From JAAYCB01 sp012744395 (GTDB lineage: Bacteria > Planctomycetota > Planctomycetia > Pirellulales > Thermoguttaceae): a stretch of DNA of 30,923 nucleotides. Shown in pieces: positions 15,662-23,968 of this stretch; position 1 is the stretch's first letter; each line of letters starts with the position of its first letter. A program made the translations under genes and the position numbers. Under the pieces are notes generated by a model. The model was not told the origin of the DNA. It searched no databases and saw only the letters and a list, made by a program, of their open reading frames with translations. The stretch is from the NCBI GenBank assembly GCA_028703175.1, contig JAQVNJ010000067.1, forward strand, positions 1-30,923, given 5' to 3'.

Positions 15662-16162
15662 CTACGCCGTGCCCATCGGTTGCCCGATTCTTGACCCAGT
15701 CTGGAGCAGCACCAACTGGGACCGCAGTTCCTCGATCAGCCCCTCGTCGATCCAGGCCTGCCGAGGGTCTTCGTCGGCCAGGTTATACCGGCGGAGGACA
15801 ATCTGCCCGCGGACCGTGACTTGATCCCCAACCAGCCCCTGGGCCCTCAACTTCGATTCCTTTTCCCCATGCTCGACAAGCTCGGCCGCGATGCGGAGCG
15901 TCTCACCGGGCTGCACGAATTGGCCGTACTTGACATTCCGCACCTCCGCCAGCACAACCATGCTGTGCGTGAAATCATCCGTCACGCGGACCAGCCAGGC
16001 CCCCGCCTCCGCCATGGCTTCGAGCATCAGTACGCCCGGCATCACCGGAAAACCGGGGAAATGGTCCGCAAGGTACTCTTCCGCCATCGACAGATTCTTC
16101 ACCGCCGAGATCTGGACACCCGGCTCCAGAGTCTCGATTCGGTCGATCAATGAAAAACGCAT
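15662..16162 (-). CDS. FabZ-like 3-hydroxyacyl-ACP dehydratase (first of two)
   Basis: 166-residue hot-dog protein with FabZ catalytic residues His34 (LADHFPGFPVMPG) and Glu48 (LMLEAMAEAGAWL). It is a diverged paralogue of the dehydratase at 13628-14158: the catalytic residues fall at the same numbers and both start MRxxxIDR. In this copy the helix after Glu48 reads AMAEAG rather than the usual A(L/M)AQ, which may alter chain specificity. It is the first gene of the block, about 60 nt downstream of a predicted start site, and divergent from aroH. Confidence 0.87.
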   Translation of the reverse strand: MRFSLIDRIETLEPGVQISAVKNLSMAEEYLADHFPGFPVMPGVLMLEAMAEAGAWLVRVTDDFTHSMVVLAEVRNVKYGQFVQPGETLRIAAELVEHGEKESKLRAQGLVGDQVTVRGQIVLRRYNLADEDPRQAWIDEGLIEELRSQLVLLQTGSRIGQPMGTA

Positions 16163-16228
16163 CGCTCAGCCGTGGAGTCTGCTTAGCCTACGCAAATTGG
16201 ATCAGCCCGATGTTAAGCCAAGCCGTCT

Positions 16229-16257
16229 AGTATAGTAATCGCGACTGACTTAAACAA
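16229..16257 (-). promoter_or_regulatory. Promoter of the fab block
   Basis: On the minus strand TTGTTT (16257-16252) and TATACT (16234-16229, 5/6) are separated by 17 nt. The start site would be near 16222, leaving a leader of about 60 nt before the first dehydratase. The core TCTAGTATAGT around the -10 also occurs at 26464-26474, where it again forms a minus-strand -10. Confidence 0.5.
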
Positions 16258-16591
16258 CCGCAACAGCACCCCCAGAGCGTGCCACCCGCGAGGGTGGTTC
16301 CGGAAAGACGTCGATCCAGGCGGCCGGACGCGGCCCGGCTGGCGAGAAGCCGCCGTCCTCCGGGCGAGGCCGGTGGAAGACCAGGCCAGTTCGCGGTAGA
16401 CTGGAATGATGTTCTTTGCAGCCGTTCGCGGGAACCGTCCCCGATCGTGTCCCCTGCCGGGGGCGCAGAGGGCGGCTGTTGTGTCCACGCCAGCGGCGCT
16501 TGGCCGCTGGCGGATGGCTTGGCCGCTCTGCCCAGGCTGGTCGGCGAGTCTGCCGAGAACCGGGTGACTGCTGTCTCTAAAGGAAACTGCC
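16258..16591. other. Divergent gap upstream of aroH with hairpins
   Basis: No gene is seen. The stretch holds a 6-bp hairpin (CCACCC-GCGA-GGGTGG, 16282-16297) and a perfect 10-bp hairpin CGCCAGCGGC/GCCGCTGGCG (16488-16497 with 16503-16512, 5-nt loop). GCTTGGCCGCT occurs twice (16498-16508 and 16517-16527), so the hairpin's left arm could pair with either copy. These lie 65-105 nt before aroH and may form a leader structure. No clear plus-strand promoter was found. Confidence 0.35.
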
Positions 16592-17032
16592 ATGCCGTGC
16601 CGTGGAGTCCGCGGAGCGACAACCGCTGATGCCAACACGAACGAAGCGATTCTCAAGGCGACGCGCGAACTGCTCGCCTTGATGATCCGCCTGAACGGCA
16701 TTCTCCCCGAAGATGTGGCCAGCGCGATCTTCTCCACCACGCCCGATCTCGACGCCGAATTCCCCGCTCTTGCCGCGCGGCAGTTGAACTGGATGCACGT
16801 CGCCCTGATGTGTAATCACGAATTGGACGTACCCGGCTCGCTACAGAAGTGCATCCGCATCCTGATCCACTGGAACACCGATAAATCGGCGGATGAAATC
16901 CAGCACGTCTACGTCAAGAACGCCGCCAACCTGCGTCCCGATTTGTCGGAGATTCCCCCCGTCGATTGGCAAGAATTGGAGAATTGGATTTCTCAACACA
17001 TCAACAAGGACGCCAGACCCACCCGCCGCTGA
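16592..17032 (+). CDS. aroH: Monofunctional chorismate mutase, AroH class
   Basis: AroH-type chorismate mutase rearranges chorismate to prephenate, the entry to phenylalanine and tyrosine. The 146-residue protein matches the trimeric Bacillus-type family: CRGVRGATTAD at the N-terminus (active-site Arg), TPDLDAEFPALAAR, NHELDVPGSLQKCIRILIHW (active-site Glu and Arg) and IQHVYVKNAANLRPDLS (Tyr). It has a slightly longer C-terminal tail than the usual 120-130 residues. The start ATG 16592 is supported by AAGGAAA about 6 nt upstream. dapL follows 121 bp downstream on the same strand. Confidence 0.93.
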   Translation: MPCRGVRGATTADANTNEAILKATRELLALMIRLNGILPEDVASAIFSTTPDLDAEFPALAARQLNWMHVALMCNHELDVPGSLQKCIRILIHWNTDKSADEIQHVYVKNAANLRPDLSEIPPVDWQELENWISQHINKDARPTRR

Positions 17033-17153
17033 GTCGGCGCCGTGGCGTTTTCTCCCGGGGCGGCAAGAGGCCCGTTTTCCAGCCGGCAACCGTCGCCTGA
17101 TCGCGGCCCTTCCTCCCCGGTTCACAATCCCCGCCCCCCTTCCCCTTGATCCC

Positions 17154-18386
17154 ATGAGCGACCCCTACTTTCAAAAACTGTTCGCGGAACGCATCGGCGG
17201 CCAGGACTACGGCAAAGGCACGGAAATCTACAAGTTCGAGAAGATCAAGCGCGCCAAGCGGCAGGCCTTGGCCGACCATCCCGAGCGGCCGCTGCTCGAT
17301 TTCGGCATCGGCGAAAACGACGAGATGGCGCCCGAAAGCGTCCGCCGAATCATGGCCGCCGAGATCAATCGGCCGGAAAACCGCGGCTATGCCGACAACG
17401 GAATCGTCGAGTTCAAGCAGGCCGCCGCCCGATTCATGTCGCGGCAGTTCGACGTGGAATTGAATCCGGTCACCGAGATCAACCACTGCATCGGCTCAAA
17501 GACCGCCCTGGCCATGTTGCCGGCCGTGCTGATCAATCCCGGCGACGTGACCCTGATGACCGTCCCCGGATACCCCGTCGCCGGCACCCACACCAGGTAC
17601 TACGGCGGCGAGGTGTATCGCCTGCCGTTGCGGGCGGAGAACGATTTCTACCCGGACCTCGACGGCATCCCCCCGGAAATCCGCCGCCGGGCGAAGCTCC
17701 TGGTGATCAATTACCCGAATAGTCCGACCGGCAAGACGGCGAGCCGGGCGTTCTACGAACGGGTCGTCGCTTTCGCCCGGCAAAACGACGTGGTCGTGGT
17801 CCAGGATGCCGCCCACGGCATGATCACCTTCGACGGTCCGCCCACCAGCTTCCTCCAGACGCCCGGCGCCAAACAGGTCGGCGTCGAAGTCCATTCCCTT
17901 TCCAAGGGCTGGAACATGATCGGCTGGCGGATGGGTTTCGTCTGCGGCCACCCGCTCCTGGTCCAGGCGTTCGCCGACGTGAAGGACAACGGCGACTCCG
18001 GCCAGTTCATCGCCATCCAGAAGGCGGCCGCCGCCGCGCTCGACGATCCGCAAATCCCCCTCCAGACGCGAGAGAAGTACCGGCGCCGACTGACTAAACT
18101 GGTCGCCACACTCCGTTCCTGCGGTTTCCAATGCCAACTGCCCGGCGGCTCCTACTTCCTCTACACCAAGGCCCCGCGAGGCCTGGCCGACGGCCGCTCG
18201 TTCGACGCGGCCGAGGCCGTCAGCCAGTATCTGATCGCGGAACACTCGATCTCCACAGTGCCCTGGGACGACGCCGGCGCCTACCTGCGGTTCTCGGTCA
18301 CCTATGTCGCCCCCGACGAGGCGGCGGAAGACGCCCTGATGGCCGAGACCAAGGCCCGGCTGGAAAAGATTGAGCCGACGTTCTGA
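17154..18386 (+). CDS. dapL: LL-diaminopimelate aminotransferase
   Basis: DapL converts tetrahydrodipicolinate directly to LL-diaminopimelate with glutamate as amino donor, bypassing the succinylase or acetylase branches of the lysine/peptidoglycan route. It is known from plants, chlamydiae and some other bacteria. The 410-residue fold-type I PLP enzyme has the start MSDPYFQKLFAERIGG, LDFGIGENDEMAP, a VINYPNSPTGK segment with the conserved Asn, and the PLP lysine Lys251 in HSLSKGWNMIGWRMGF. The LDFGIGENDEMAP variant and overall pattern fit DapL better than AspC. The upstream part of the open frame (from 16893) overlaps aroH in another frame and is not used. No other dap gene is adjacent. Confidence 0.88.
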   Translation: MSDPYFQKLFAERIGGQDYGKGTEIYKFEKIKRAKRQALADHPERPLLDFGIGENDEMAPESVRRIMAAEINRPENRGYADNGIVEFKQAAARFMSRQFDVELNPVTEINHCIGSKTALAMLPAVLINPGDVTLMTVPGYPVAGTHTRYYGGEVYRLPLRAENDFYPDLDGIPPEIRRRAKLLVINYPNSPTGKTASRAFYERVVAFARQNDVVVVQDAAHGMITFDGPPTSFLQTPGAKQVGVEVHSLSKGWNMIGWRMGFVCGHPLLVQAFADVKDNGDSGQFIAIQKAAAAALDDPQIPLQTREKYRRRLTKLVATLRSCGFQCQLPGGSYFLYTKAPRGLADGRSFDAAEAVSQYLIAEHSISTVPWDDAGAYLRFSVTYVAPDEAAEDALMAETKARLEKIEPTF

Positions 18387-18489
18387 GAGGTCCCCCGCCG
18401 GCAACCGGGCGAGCGGGCGCACACCCCGCTGCAAGGGGAAAAACGCCGTATGGTCGCCGCAGCGGCTTTCCCCCGCCAGCAGCGGGTTC

Positions 18490-18495
18490 TATAAT
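18490..18495 (+). promoter_or_regulatory. -10 element placed for leaderless transcription of the ABC genes
   Basis: A perfect TATAAT ends 6 nt before the ATG at 18502, so transcription would start at or within a base or two of the start codon. The -35 region (TTTCCC, spacer 17) is poor. No Shine-Dalgarno site can fit between the element and the ATG. Confidence 0.45.
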
Positions 18496-18501
18496 CGACA
18501 A

Positions 18502-19530
18502 ATGGCCGTTGTTGAGATCGAATCCCTGACAAAGTCCTACCGCGTCTATCACAAGGCGGAGGGGCTGGCGGCATCGCTGGCCGGCCTTTTCCACCGGCGA
18601 TACCGCGACGTACACGCGGTTCGCGGAATCAATCTCACGGTTGAAGCAGGCGAGCTGGTCGCCTTCCTTGGTCCGAACGGCGCCGGCAAAACGACGACAC
18701 TCAAGCTCCTTTCGGGTGTGATCAACCCGACTTCAGGGACGGCTCGCGTGTTGGGGCATGTGCCTTGGCGTCGCGAAAACGCGTACCGGCGGCGATTTGC
18801 GCTCGTGATGGGCCAGAAGAACCAGCTTTGGTGGGACTTGCCGGCCGCCGAGTCGTTTCGGCTGCATCAGCAGATTTACCGGATCGACCGCGATCAGTAC
18901 GAGCGGACGCGCGATGAGTTGACGAGTCTTCTGTCGGTGCGGCAGCTGCTTTCCCAGCCCGTGCGGGAGCTGTCGTTGGGAGAGCGGATGAAGATGGAGC
19001 TGATCGCCGCCCTGCTCCACTCGCCGGAGGTGCTCTTCCTGGACGAGCCGACGATCGGGCTGGACGTGGTGGCCCAGTACAACATCCAGCAGTTCTTGAA
19101 ACATTACCAGCAGCAGCGCGGGATCACGACGCTGTTGACCAGCCATTACATGAAAGACGTCGCGGCGCTCTGCCGGCGCGTGGTGATCATCGCCCAGGGG
19201 CAGATCATCTTCGACGGGTCGCTCGACGAGATCATCGGCCGTTTTGGAGGCCGCAAGGTGGTGACCCTGCTGTTTTCCAACGGGCACATTCCGGGCGACC
19301 TGAGAGCTTACGGCGAGGTGCTCTCCGCCGAACCGCCGCGTGTCAAGATGCTGGTCGCCAGAAACGCGGTGACGGCGACTCTCTCCCGGCTCTTAGAGCA
19401 CCACCCGCTTGAAGACGTCAGCGTGGAGGACCCGCCGCTGGAGGAGGTCATCGCCGACGTCTTTTCCAAGGCGGAAGACATCGGCCGCCGGTCCGGTGCG
19501 GAAGCCGCCGGTCGGCTGGTGGGAGGCTGA
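18502..19530 (+). CDS. ABC exporter ATP-binding protein
   Basis: ATPase subunit of an ABC-2-type exporter, 342 residues, of the group paired with two dissimilar membrane subunits (COG4586/4587/3694 pattern). Motifs: Walker A GPNGAGKTT, Q-loop MGQKNQLWWDL, signature LSLGERMKME (variant of LSGGQ), Walker B VLFLDEPTIGLD and H-loop TSHYMKD. A C-terminal domain of about 90 residues follows the core, as in this group. The start ATG 18502 directly follows a TATAAT, suggesting leaderless translation; the open frame upstream is not protein-like. The stop lies just before the first permease, so the three genes form one operon. The substrate is not known. Confidence 0.92.
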   Translation: MAVVEIESLTKSYRVYHKAEGLAASLAGLFHRRYRDVHAVRGINLTVEAGELVAFLGPNGAGKTTTLKLLSGVINPTSGTARVLGHVPWRRENAYRRRFALVMGQKNQLWWDLPAAESFRLHQQIYRIDRDQYERTRDELTSLLSVRQLLSQPVRELSLGERMKMELIAALLHSPEVLFLDEPTIGLDVVAQYNIQQFLKHYQQQRGITTLLTSHYMKDVAALCRRVVIIAQGQIIFDGSLDEIIGRFGGRKVVTLLFSNGHIPGDLRAYGEVLSAEPPRVKMLVARNAVTATLSRLLEHHPLEDVSVEDPPLEEVIADVFSKAEDIGRRSGAEAAGRLVGG

Positions 19531-19539
19531 AGCCCCGCG

Positions 19540-20379
19540 ATGTTCGCCCGAACCTCGACCTGGTGGACGATCCTGCGGATCAGCGTGGAAGAGCGGCTGG
19601 TCTACCGGGGAGACTTCGCGCTGAGCACGTTGATGCGGTTTCTGCCGATCGTCACCCAGATCTTCCTGTGGTGGGCGGTCTTCAGCGCGGCCCAATCCGT
19701 CGAGCCGGGAAACGGCGCGACGCGGATTGTGGGCTATGCGTACCATGACTTCGTCGCCTATTACCTGCTGACAATGATCAGCCGAGCGTTTTCCAGCATG
19801 CCCGGGCTTGCCTCGGGCATCTGCCGCGACATCCGCGAAGGGACCGTCAAGAAGTATCTTGTCCAGCCGATCGACATGCTGTCGTTTTTGCTGCTCTATC
19901 GGATCGCTCACAAGGTGATCTACTATGCCGTGGCCGCCGCGCCGTTTGCCCTCGTGTTCTATCTCTGCCGCGACTTCTTCCCGGCCGGCTGGCCCGAACC
20001 GCAGATTCTGCTCGCCTATGCGGCCGCGCTTCTGATGGCGTTTCTCCTGGGATTCTTCCTTGAAGCGACAATCGGCATGATCGGCTTCTGGTTCCTCGAG
20101 GTCAGCTCCCTGCTGTTCATCTACATGCTGTTCAGCTTCTTCTGCTCGGGGCACATGTTTCCGATCGACATGCTCCCCGGGGTCTGGGGCGAACTGGTCC
20201 GCCTGATCCCGCTCCAATACCTGGCCTACTTTCCGGCGGCGGTCTTTCTGGGCAAAGTCCAGGGACCGGAACTGATCGCGGGGCTCTGGATCCAGTTCGG
20301 CTGGGTCGTGTTCTTCATTGCCGCCAGCCGCGTCGCGTTTGCGCTCGGCGTGCGCCGCTACAGCGGATTCGGAGGATGA
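19540..20379 (+). CDS. ABC-2-type permease, first membrane subunit
   Basis: 279-residue integral membrane protein with about six hydrophobic helices. Its N-terminal cytoplasmic amphipathic segment (TWWTILRISVEERLVYRGDF) and the short motif RDIREGTVKKYLVQPID between helices 2 and 3 are typical of the uncharacterised ABC-2 permease family paired with COG4586 ATPases. It would form the exporter channel with the next protein. The gene starts 10 bp after the ATPase stop, with GGAGG overlapping the ATPase end as its likely ribosome site. Confidence 0.88.
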   Translation: MFARTSTWWTILRISVEERLVYRGDFALSTLMRFLPIVTQIFLWWAVFSAAQSVEPGNGATRIVGYAYHDFVAYYLLTMISRAFSSMPGLASGICRDIREGTVKKYLVQPIDMLSFLLLYRIAHKVIYYAVAAAPFALVFYLCRDFFPAGWPEPQILLAYAAALLMAFLLGFFLEATIGMIGFWFLEVSSLLFIYMLFSFFCSGHMFPIDMLPGVWGELVRLIPLQYLAYFPAAVFLGKVQGPELIAGLWIQFGWVVFFIAASRVAFALGVRRYSGFGG

Positions 20380-20385
20380 CCGGCG

Positions 20386-21243
20386 ATGCGCACGCACCCC
20401 TCCTATCTCCGGGTACTCCTCACGTTCGCGCGCAACAGTCTCGTGCGCGACATGACGTTCCGTGGAAATTTCCTCATCGAGACCTTGTCGTCCATGTCGT
20501 GGGTGATTATGAACCTGGGGTTCTACGTCCTGGTGTTCCAGCACACGCCGCGGCTCGGGGCGGTGACCGACTGGGGAGAATACGCGTTCTCGTGGGGGAA
20601 GTACGAATTCTTCCTGTTCCTCTCCACGACGCTCGTGATCAACAGCCTCGTGCAGACGCTGTTCATGGAAAACGCGTCCGAATTCAGCGAATTGATCCGC
20701 ACGGGAAAGCTGGATTTTGCCCTGCTGAAGCCCATCGACACCCAGTTCCTGATCTCGCTGCAACGGGTCCAGTGGGCGTCGCTGGGGAATCTCGCCGTCG
20801 GTGTCGGGCTTGCCGCGTATTCGCTGGTTCGCCTCGGATGGGTGCCGACGGCCGCCCAGGTCGGTCTCTACCTGCTGTTCGTCGCCTGCGGGGTGGCGAT
20901 CATGTACAGCCTGATGATCGCGCTTGCGGCGACGAGCATCTGGCTGGGGAGAAACCAGTCGCTCTACGACTTCTGGTTCTACATCACGAACTTTTCGCGC
21001 TATCCGATGGAGATCTACCACGGCCCCCTCGGCACCCCCCTTCGGTTGTTCTTCACCTTCATCATTCCGGTGATGGTCGTGGTCAACGTCCCCGCGCGTT
21101 TCCTGATCCGTCCGCTCGTGCCCCAGACGGTCTCCGACTTGACGCTTCCGGCATTCGCCATCCTGGCGACGCTTGTCAGCCTGACAGCGAGCCGCTACCT
21201 GTTCCAGCGATCTCTGCTGAGCTATCGCAGCGCGAGCAGTTGA
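20386..21243 (+). CDS. ABC-2-type permease, second membrane subunit
   Basis: 285-residue membrane protein with about six hydrophobic helices, related in layout to the first permease: an N-terminal segment LTFARNSLVRDMTFRGNF, then a loop ENASEFSELIRTGKLDFALL corresponding to the RxGxLDxxLLKPI motif of the family (continuing KPIDTQFLI). It starts 7 bp after the first permease, with GGAGGATG as ribosome site inside the upstream stop region, consistent with coupled translation. Together with the ATPase it forms a heteromeric exporter of unknown substrate. Confidence 0.88.
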   Translation: MRTHPSYLRVLLTFARNSLVRDMTFRGNFLIETLSSMSWVIMNLGFYVLVFQHTPRLGAVTDWGEYAFSWGKYEFFLFLSTTLVINSLVQTLFMENASEFSELIRTGKLDFALLKPIDTQFLISLQRVQWASLGNLAVGVGLAAYSLVRLGWVPTAAQVGLYLLFVACGVAIMYSLMIALAATSIWLGRNQSLYDFWFYITNFSRYPMEIYHGPLGTPLRLFFTFIIPVMVVVNVPARFLIRPLVPQTVSDLTLPAFAILATLVSLTASRYLFQRSLLSYRSASS

Positions 21244-21481
21244 AACGCACCCCGCGGGGCGCCCACCGTCGGCCGCGCCGCGCGGGCGGGAGAGCCTCCG
21301 CGGACGATTGCCGAGGCGGCCGGAACCGCCCCTCTCTCGTTCCCTCCCTCCTCCCGCGATATACTGGAAGCGTTCCCCGGCGTTCCGCGCGGCGCCTGTC
21401 CAACCGCCTTGACTGCTGGCCCAACGGGCCGCGCGCGGCGGCAACCGCTTCCCCGCTCCGGATCCGCACAATCGTTGAACC

Positions 21482-22339
21482 ATGCTGAAGCTCGCCTACA
21501 GTTCGAACGCCTACATGAATTTTTCGCTGGAGGAGACGATCCGGCGGATTGCAGCGCTCGGTTTTGCGGGTCTCGAACTCCTCGCCGACGTGCCCCACGC
21601 TTGGCCTGCCGGGCTGCTCGGCGAGCGCAAACAGGCGATCCGCAACTGCCTGGCGCGACATGGATTGGAGATTTCCAACATCAACGGCTTCATGATGAAT
21701 GCCGTCGCTGATCCCAGGCAGCCCTACTGGCACCCGTCGTGGATCGAGCCGGATTGGCACTATCGGGCGATTCGCCGGGAGCACACGCTCCGCGTGCTCC
21801 GCCTGGCGCGGGAGTTGGGGGCGCCGAGTATGCAGACCGAGCCGGGCGGCCCCCTGCAAGAGGGTCAGACCTGGCACGACGCGGCAAACGTCTTCTACGA
21901 AGAACTCATGCCCTGCGTTGAATATGCCGAACAGCAGGGCGTCGATTTGCTGATTGAGCCGGAGCCGGGGCTGTTGATCGAAACGTTCGAGCAGTACCTG
22001 GAGTTTTCCGGGCGCGTGGACTCGCCGGCCCTGGGGCTCAACTTCGACATCGGCCATGCGTTCTGCATGCGGCAAGAACCGCAGGACTGGATTCCGCAAA
22101 TGGCCCCGCACACGCGCCACTACCACATCGAGGACATTGCCGCCAACCGCCGCCACGCCCACCTGGTCCCCGGCGAAGGCGCGATCGATTTCGCGGCCGT
22201 TCTTCGCGCGATCCTGGCCACGGGGTACCAGGGATGGGTGACCGTCGAACTCTATCCCTACGTCGAAGACCCCGACACCGCGGGGCGGAGGGCGAAAGAC
22301 CATCTCCACACGGTGTTCGAAAGGATGTCCGAGGCGTGA
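21482..22339 (+). CDS. Sugar phosphate isomerase/epimerase-like TIM-barrel protein
   Basis: 285-residue xylose-isomerase-like TIM barrel without a signal peptide, so cytosolic, unlike the Tat-exported relative at 6694-7611. Metal-site residues are visible in LLIEPEPGL (Glu), LNFDIGHAFC (Asp, His), HYHIEDIAANRRHAHLVPG (His) and WVTVELYPYVED (Glu). The start ATG 21482 is followed directly by conserved strand 1 (LKLAYSSNAYMNFS). A TATACT at 21360-21365 could be part of its promoter. Its stop overlaps the start of the UbiA-like gene (GTGA), implying translational coupling and a shared pathway. With an EboC-like neighbour, it may correspond to the TIM-barrel component of Ebo-type clusters, but it is shorter than the usual EboE. 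Confidence 0.85.
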   Translation: MLKLAYSSNAYMNFSLEETIRRIAALGFAGLELLADVPHAWPAGLLGERKQAIRNCLARHGLEISNINGFMMNAVADPRQPYWHPSWIEPDWHYRAIRREHTLRVLRLARELGAPSMQTEPGGPLQEGQTWHDAANVFYEELMPCVEYAEQQGVDLLIEPEPGLLIETFEQYLEFSGRVDSPALGLNFDIGHAFCMRQEPQDWIPQMAPHTRHYHIEDIAANRRHAHLVPGEGAIDFAAVLRAILATGYQGWVTVELYPYVEDPDTAGRRAKDHLHTVFERMSEA

Positions 22340-23292
22340 CCGGGCCTGAGCGGCAGACGTGCGGAGTCGCGCCGGGCGGCCCTTTGCGCCCCTGGCTGGA
22401 GTTGGTTCGCGCCCCGAACCTGCTGACCGCCTTGGCCGACATCGCCGCCGGATTCCTGTTCACCCATCCCGCGCTGGCCCGCCAGGACCTTCCCTGGTTC
22501 GTTCTGCTGGCCGCTGCCTCCGTCCTGCTCTACGCCGGCGGCGTCGTGCTCAACGACGTATTCGATTGCAGGACCGACCGCCGAGAGCGGCCGCAGCGCC
22601 CCTTGCCGTCCGGAAGGATTTCGATCCGCGCGGCGGCGCGGCTCGGCTGGGGCCTGCTCGCCGCAGGCCTCGCGCTGGGCTGGGCCGTTGCCGGCGGGAC
22701 GGCCGCGTTGCGGCCGGCCCTGGTGGCCACGGGACTGGCGGCGATGATTGTCGCCTATGACCGGCTGATCAAACGCACGCCCCTCGGGCCGCTGGCGATG
22801 GGCGCCTGCCGAAGCCTGAACCTGCTGTTGGGGATGAGCACCGCCGCCGGCCCGTGGGGCGCGGAACACGGGCTGATCGCCGTCGCGATCGGTGTTTACG
22901 TGACGGGGGTCACCTGGTTCGCCCGCAGCGAGGCCGCCAGCAGCCGGCAGGGCCAGTTGATGCTGGCCGCCGTGGTGGTTCTGGCGGGCATCGCGCTGCT
23001 CGAGCCGCTGCCGCGCTGGACAGCCGATCCGGTCGCCCTGTTGCGGGCGGAACCGATCCGCTGGATTCTGCTGCTGGCGACGGTCGCCGGGCTTGTCGGA
23101 ATCCGGCTCTGCCGGGCAATCGTCGACCCGTCGCCGCGATTCGTGCAAGCGGCCGTGCGGCACTGCATTTTCTCACTGATCGTGCTCGATGCGGCAATCG
23201 CGTTCGTCACCCAGGGGCTGCTGCCGGCGGCGCTGGTGATCCTGCTGCTGGTTCCGGCGACGTTTCTTGCCCGGTATGCCGCATCGACGTAA
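22336..23292 (+). CDS. UbiA-family prenyltransferase-like membrane protein, EboC-like
   Basis: 318-residue protein with eight or nine hydrophobic helices. The first Asp-rich motif is NDVFDCRTDRRERPQRPLPS (NDxxDxxxD), as in UbiA aromatic prenyltransferases. The second region, YDRLIKRTPLGPLAMGACRS, lacks the usual second DxxxD but fits the TPLGPxxMGxCRxLN pattern I associate with EboC, a family thought to take part in metabolite export in the Ebo system. The start is GTG 22336, overlapping the upstream stop (GTGA) with AAAGGA about 10 nt before; a longer open frame from 22234 lies inside the upstream gene. Other ebo genes are not seen in the window. Confidence 0.8.
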   Translation: MTGPERQTCGVAPGGPLRPWLELVRAPNLLTALADIAAGFLFTHPALARQDLPWFVLLAAASVLLYAGGVVLNDVFDCRTDRRERPQRPLPSGRISIRAAARLGWGLLAAGLALGWAVAGGTAALRPALVATGLAAMIVAYDRLIKRTPLGPLAMGACRSLNLLLGMSTAAGPWGAEHGLIAVAIGVYVTGVTWFARSEAASSRQGQLMLAAVVVLAGIALLEPLPRWTADPVALLRAEPIRWILLLATVAGLVGIRLCRAIVDPSPRFVQAAVRHCIFSLIVLDAAIAFVTQGLLPAALVILLLVPATFLARYAAST

Positions 23293-23343
23293 CGCGTCTC
23301 TCGGGCCTTGGCAAGACCTCCCCAGCGGAACATTCCGGCCGAC

Positions 23344-23372
23344 TTGAACGTCCTCTTGGCGACGGATAGAGT
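23344..23372 (+). promoter_or_regulatory. Possible promoter of the STAS gene
   Basis: TTGAAC (23344-23349) and TAGAGT (23367-23372) are separated by 17 nt; each matches consensus at 4/6. Transcription would start near 23379, about 145 nt before the GTG start. Confidence 0.3.
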
Positions 23373-23524
23373 TTCAGAAGGCATGGTCGGGCAACCCTGG
23401 CACGATGCGCCCGGCGGTTGCCATCCACCCGCCGGCCAAACCGGCCCGTCCCAGTGGTGGAGGGATCGCGGAAGACCGGCCGCGCGGCTCTCCCCTGCTC
23501 AACCTTTACGCGGAAGGAGTGCTC

Positions 23525-23899
23525 GTGGAGGATTACCAGTTGCTCGACGTCAGCGCGGTCGCCGGACGGACGATTGCCAGACTCACGGTCCGAGAGATCG
23601 AGGAGACCAAGATTCAAGACCTGACCAGGGAGTTCGGATCGCTGGTCGAACAGGTCGGCGCGGGCACCCTGTTGGTCGACCTGGGGACGGTCAGCTTTCT
23701 CACCAGCAGTTCGATCGGAGTCTTGATCGCCATGCTCAAGCGGACTCGGGCGCATGGCGGCCAGATGAAACTCTGCGGGTTGCGGCCGGAAATCCGCGAA
23801 TTGTTCGCAATCACCCAGATCGACCGCGTCTTCGAAATCCACGCCCGCGTTGAAGACGCGCTGCCAGACACCACGCCGCGGCAAATGGGCAACCCTTAG
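23525..23899 (+). CDS. STAS-domain protein (anti-sigma factor antagonist-like)
   Basis: 124-residue single STAS domain of the SpoIIAA/RsbV type, which binds anti-sigma or other partner proteins and is switched by serine phosphorylation. The core LLVDLGTVSFLTSSSIGVLI carries the phospho-acceptor region, with SSS in place of the usual DSSG, so phosphorylation at the first or second Ser is plausible. The start is GTG 23525, 6 nt after AAGGAG (23513-23518); an earlier GTG at 23519 overlaps the ribosome site and is unlikely. No anti-sigma kinase or PP2C phosphatase gene is adjacent, so its partner is unknown. The stop is 69 bp from convergent obgE. Confidence 0.85.
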   Translation: MEDYQLLDVSAVAGRTIARLTVREIEETKIQDLTREFGSLVEQVGAGTLLVDLGTVSFLTSSSIGVLIAMLKRTRAHGGQMKLCGLRPEIRELFAITQIDRVFEIHARVEDALPDTTPRQMGNP

Positions 23900-23968
23900 C
23901 CGCCGGATTTCCAGAAGATCGCACGGACGCGTGGCGGACTGCCGCCTGCTGCCCGCCGTTGGCGCCCC

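Noticed and set aside
16406..16567. 53-codon frame with three Trp codons upstream of aroH, resembling a leader peptide
   Set aside because: The Trp codons are not adjacent, there is no good ribosome site, and AroH leads to Phe/Tyr rather than Trp; most likely a chance open frame in GC-rich DNA.
19393..21483. 696-codon minus-strand open frame opposite the ABC permeases
   Set aside because: Charged low-complexity antisense translation of membrane-protein genes; not a real gene.
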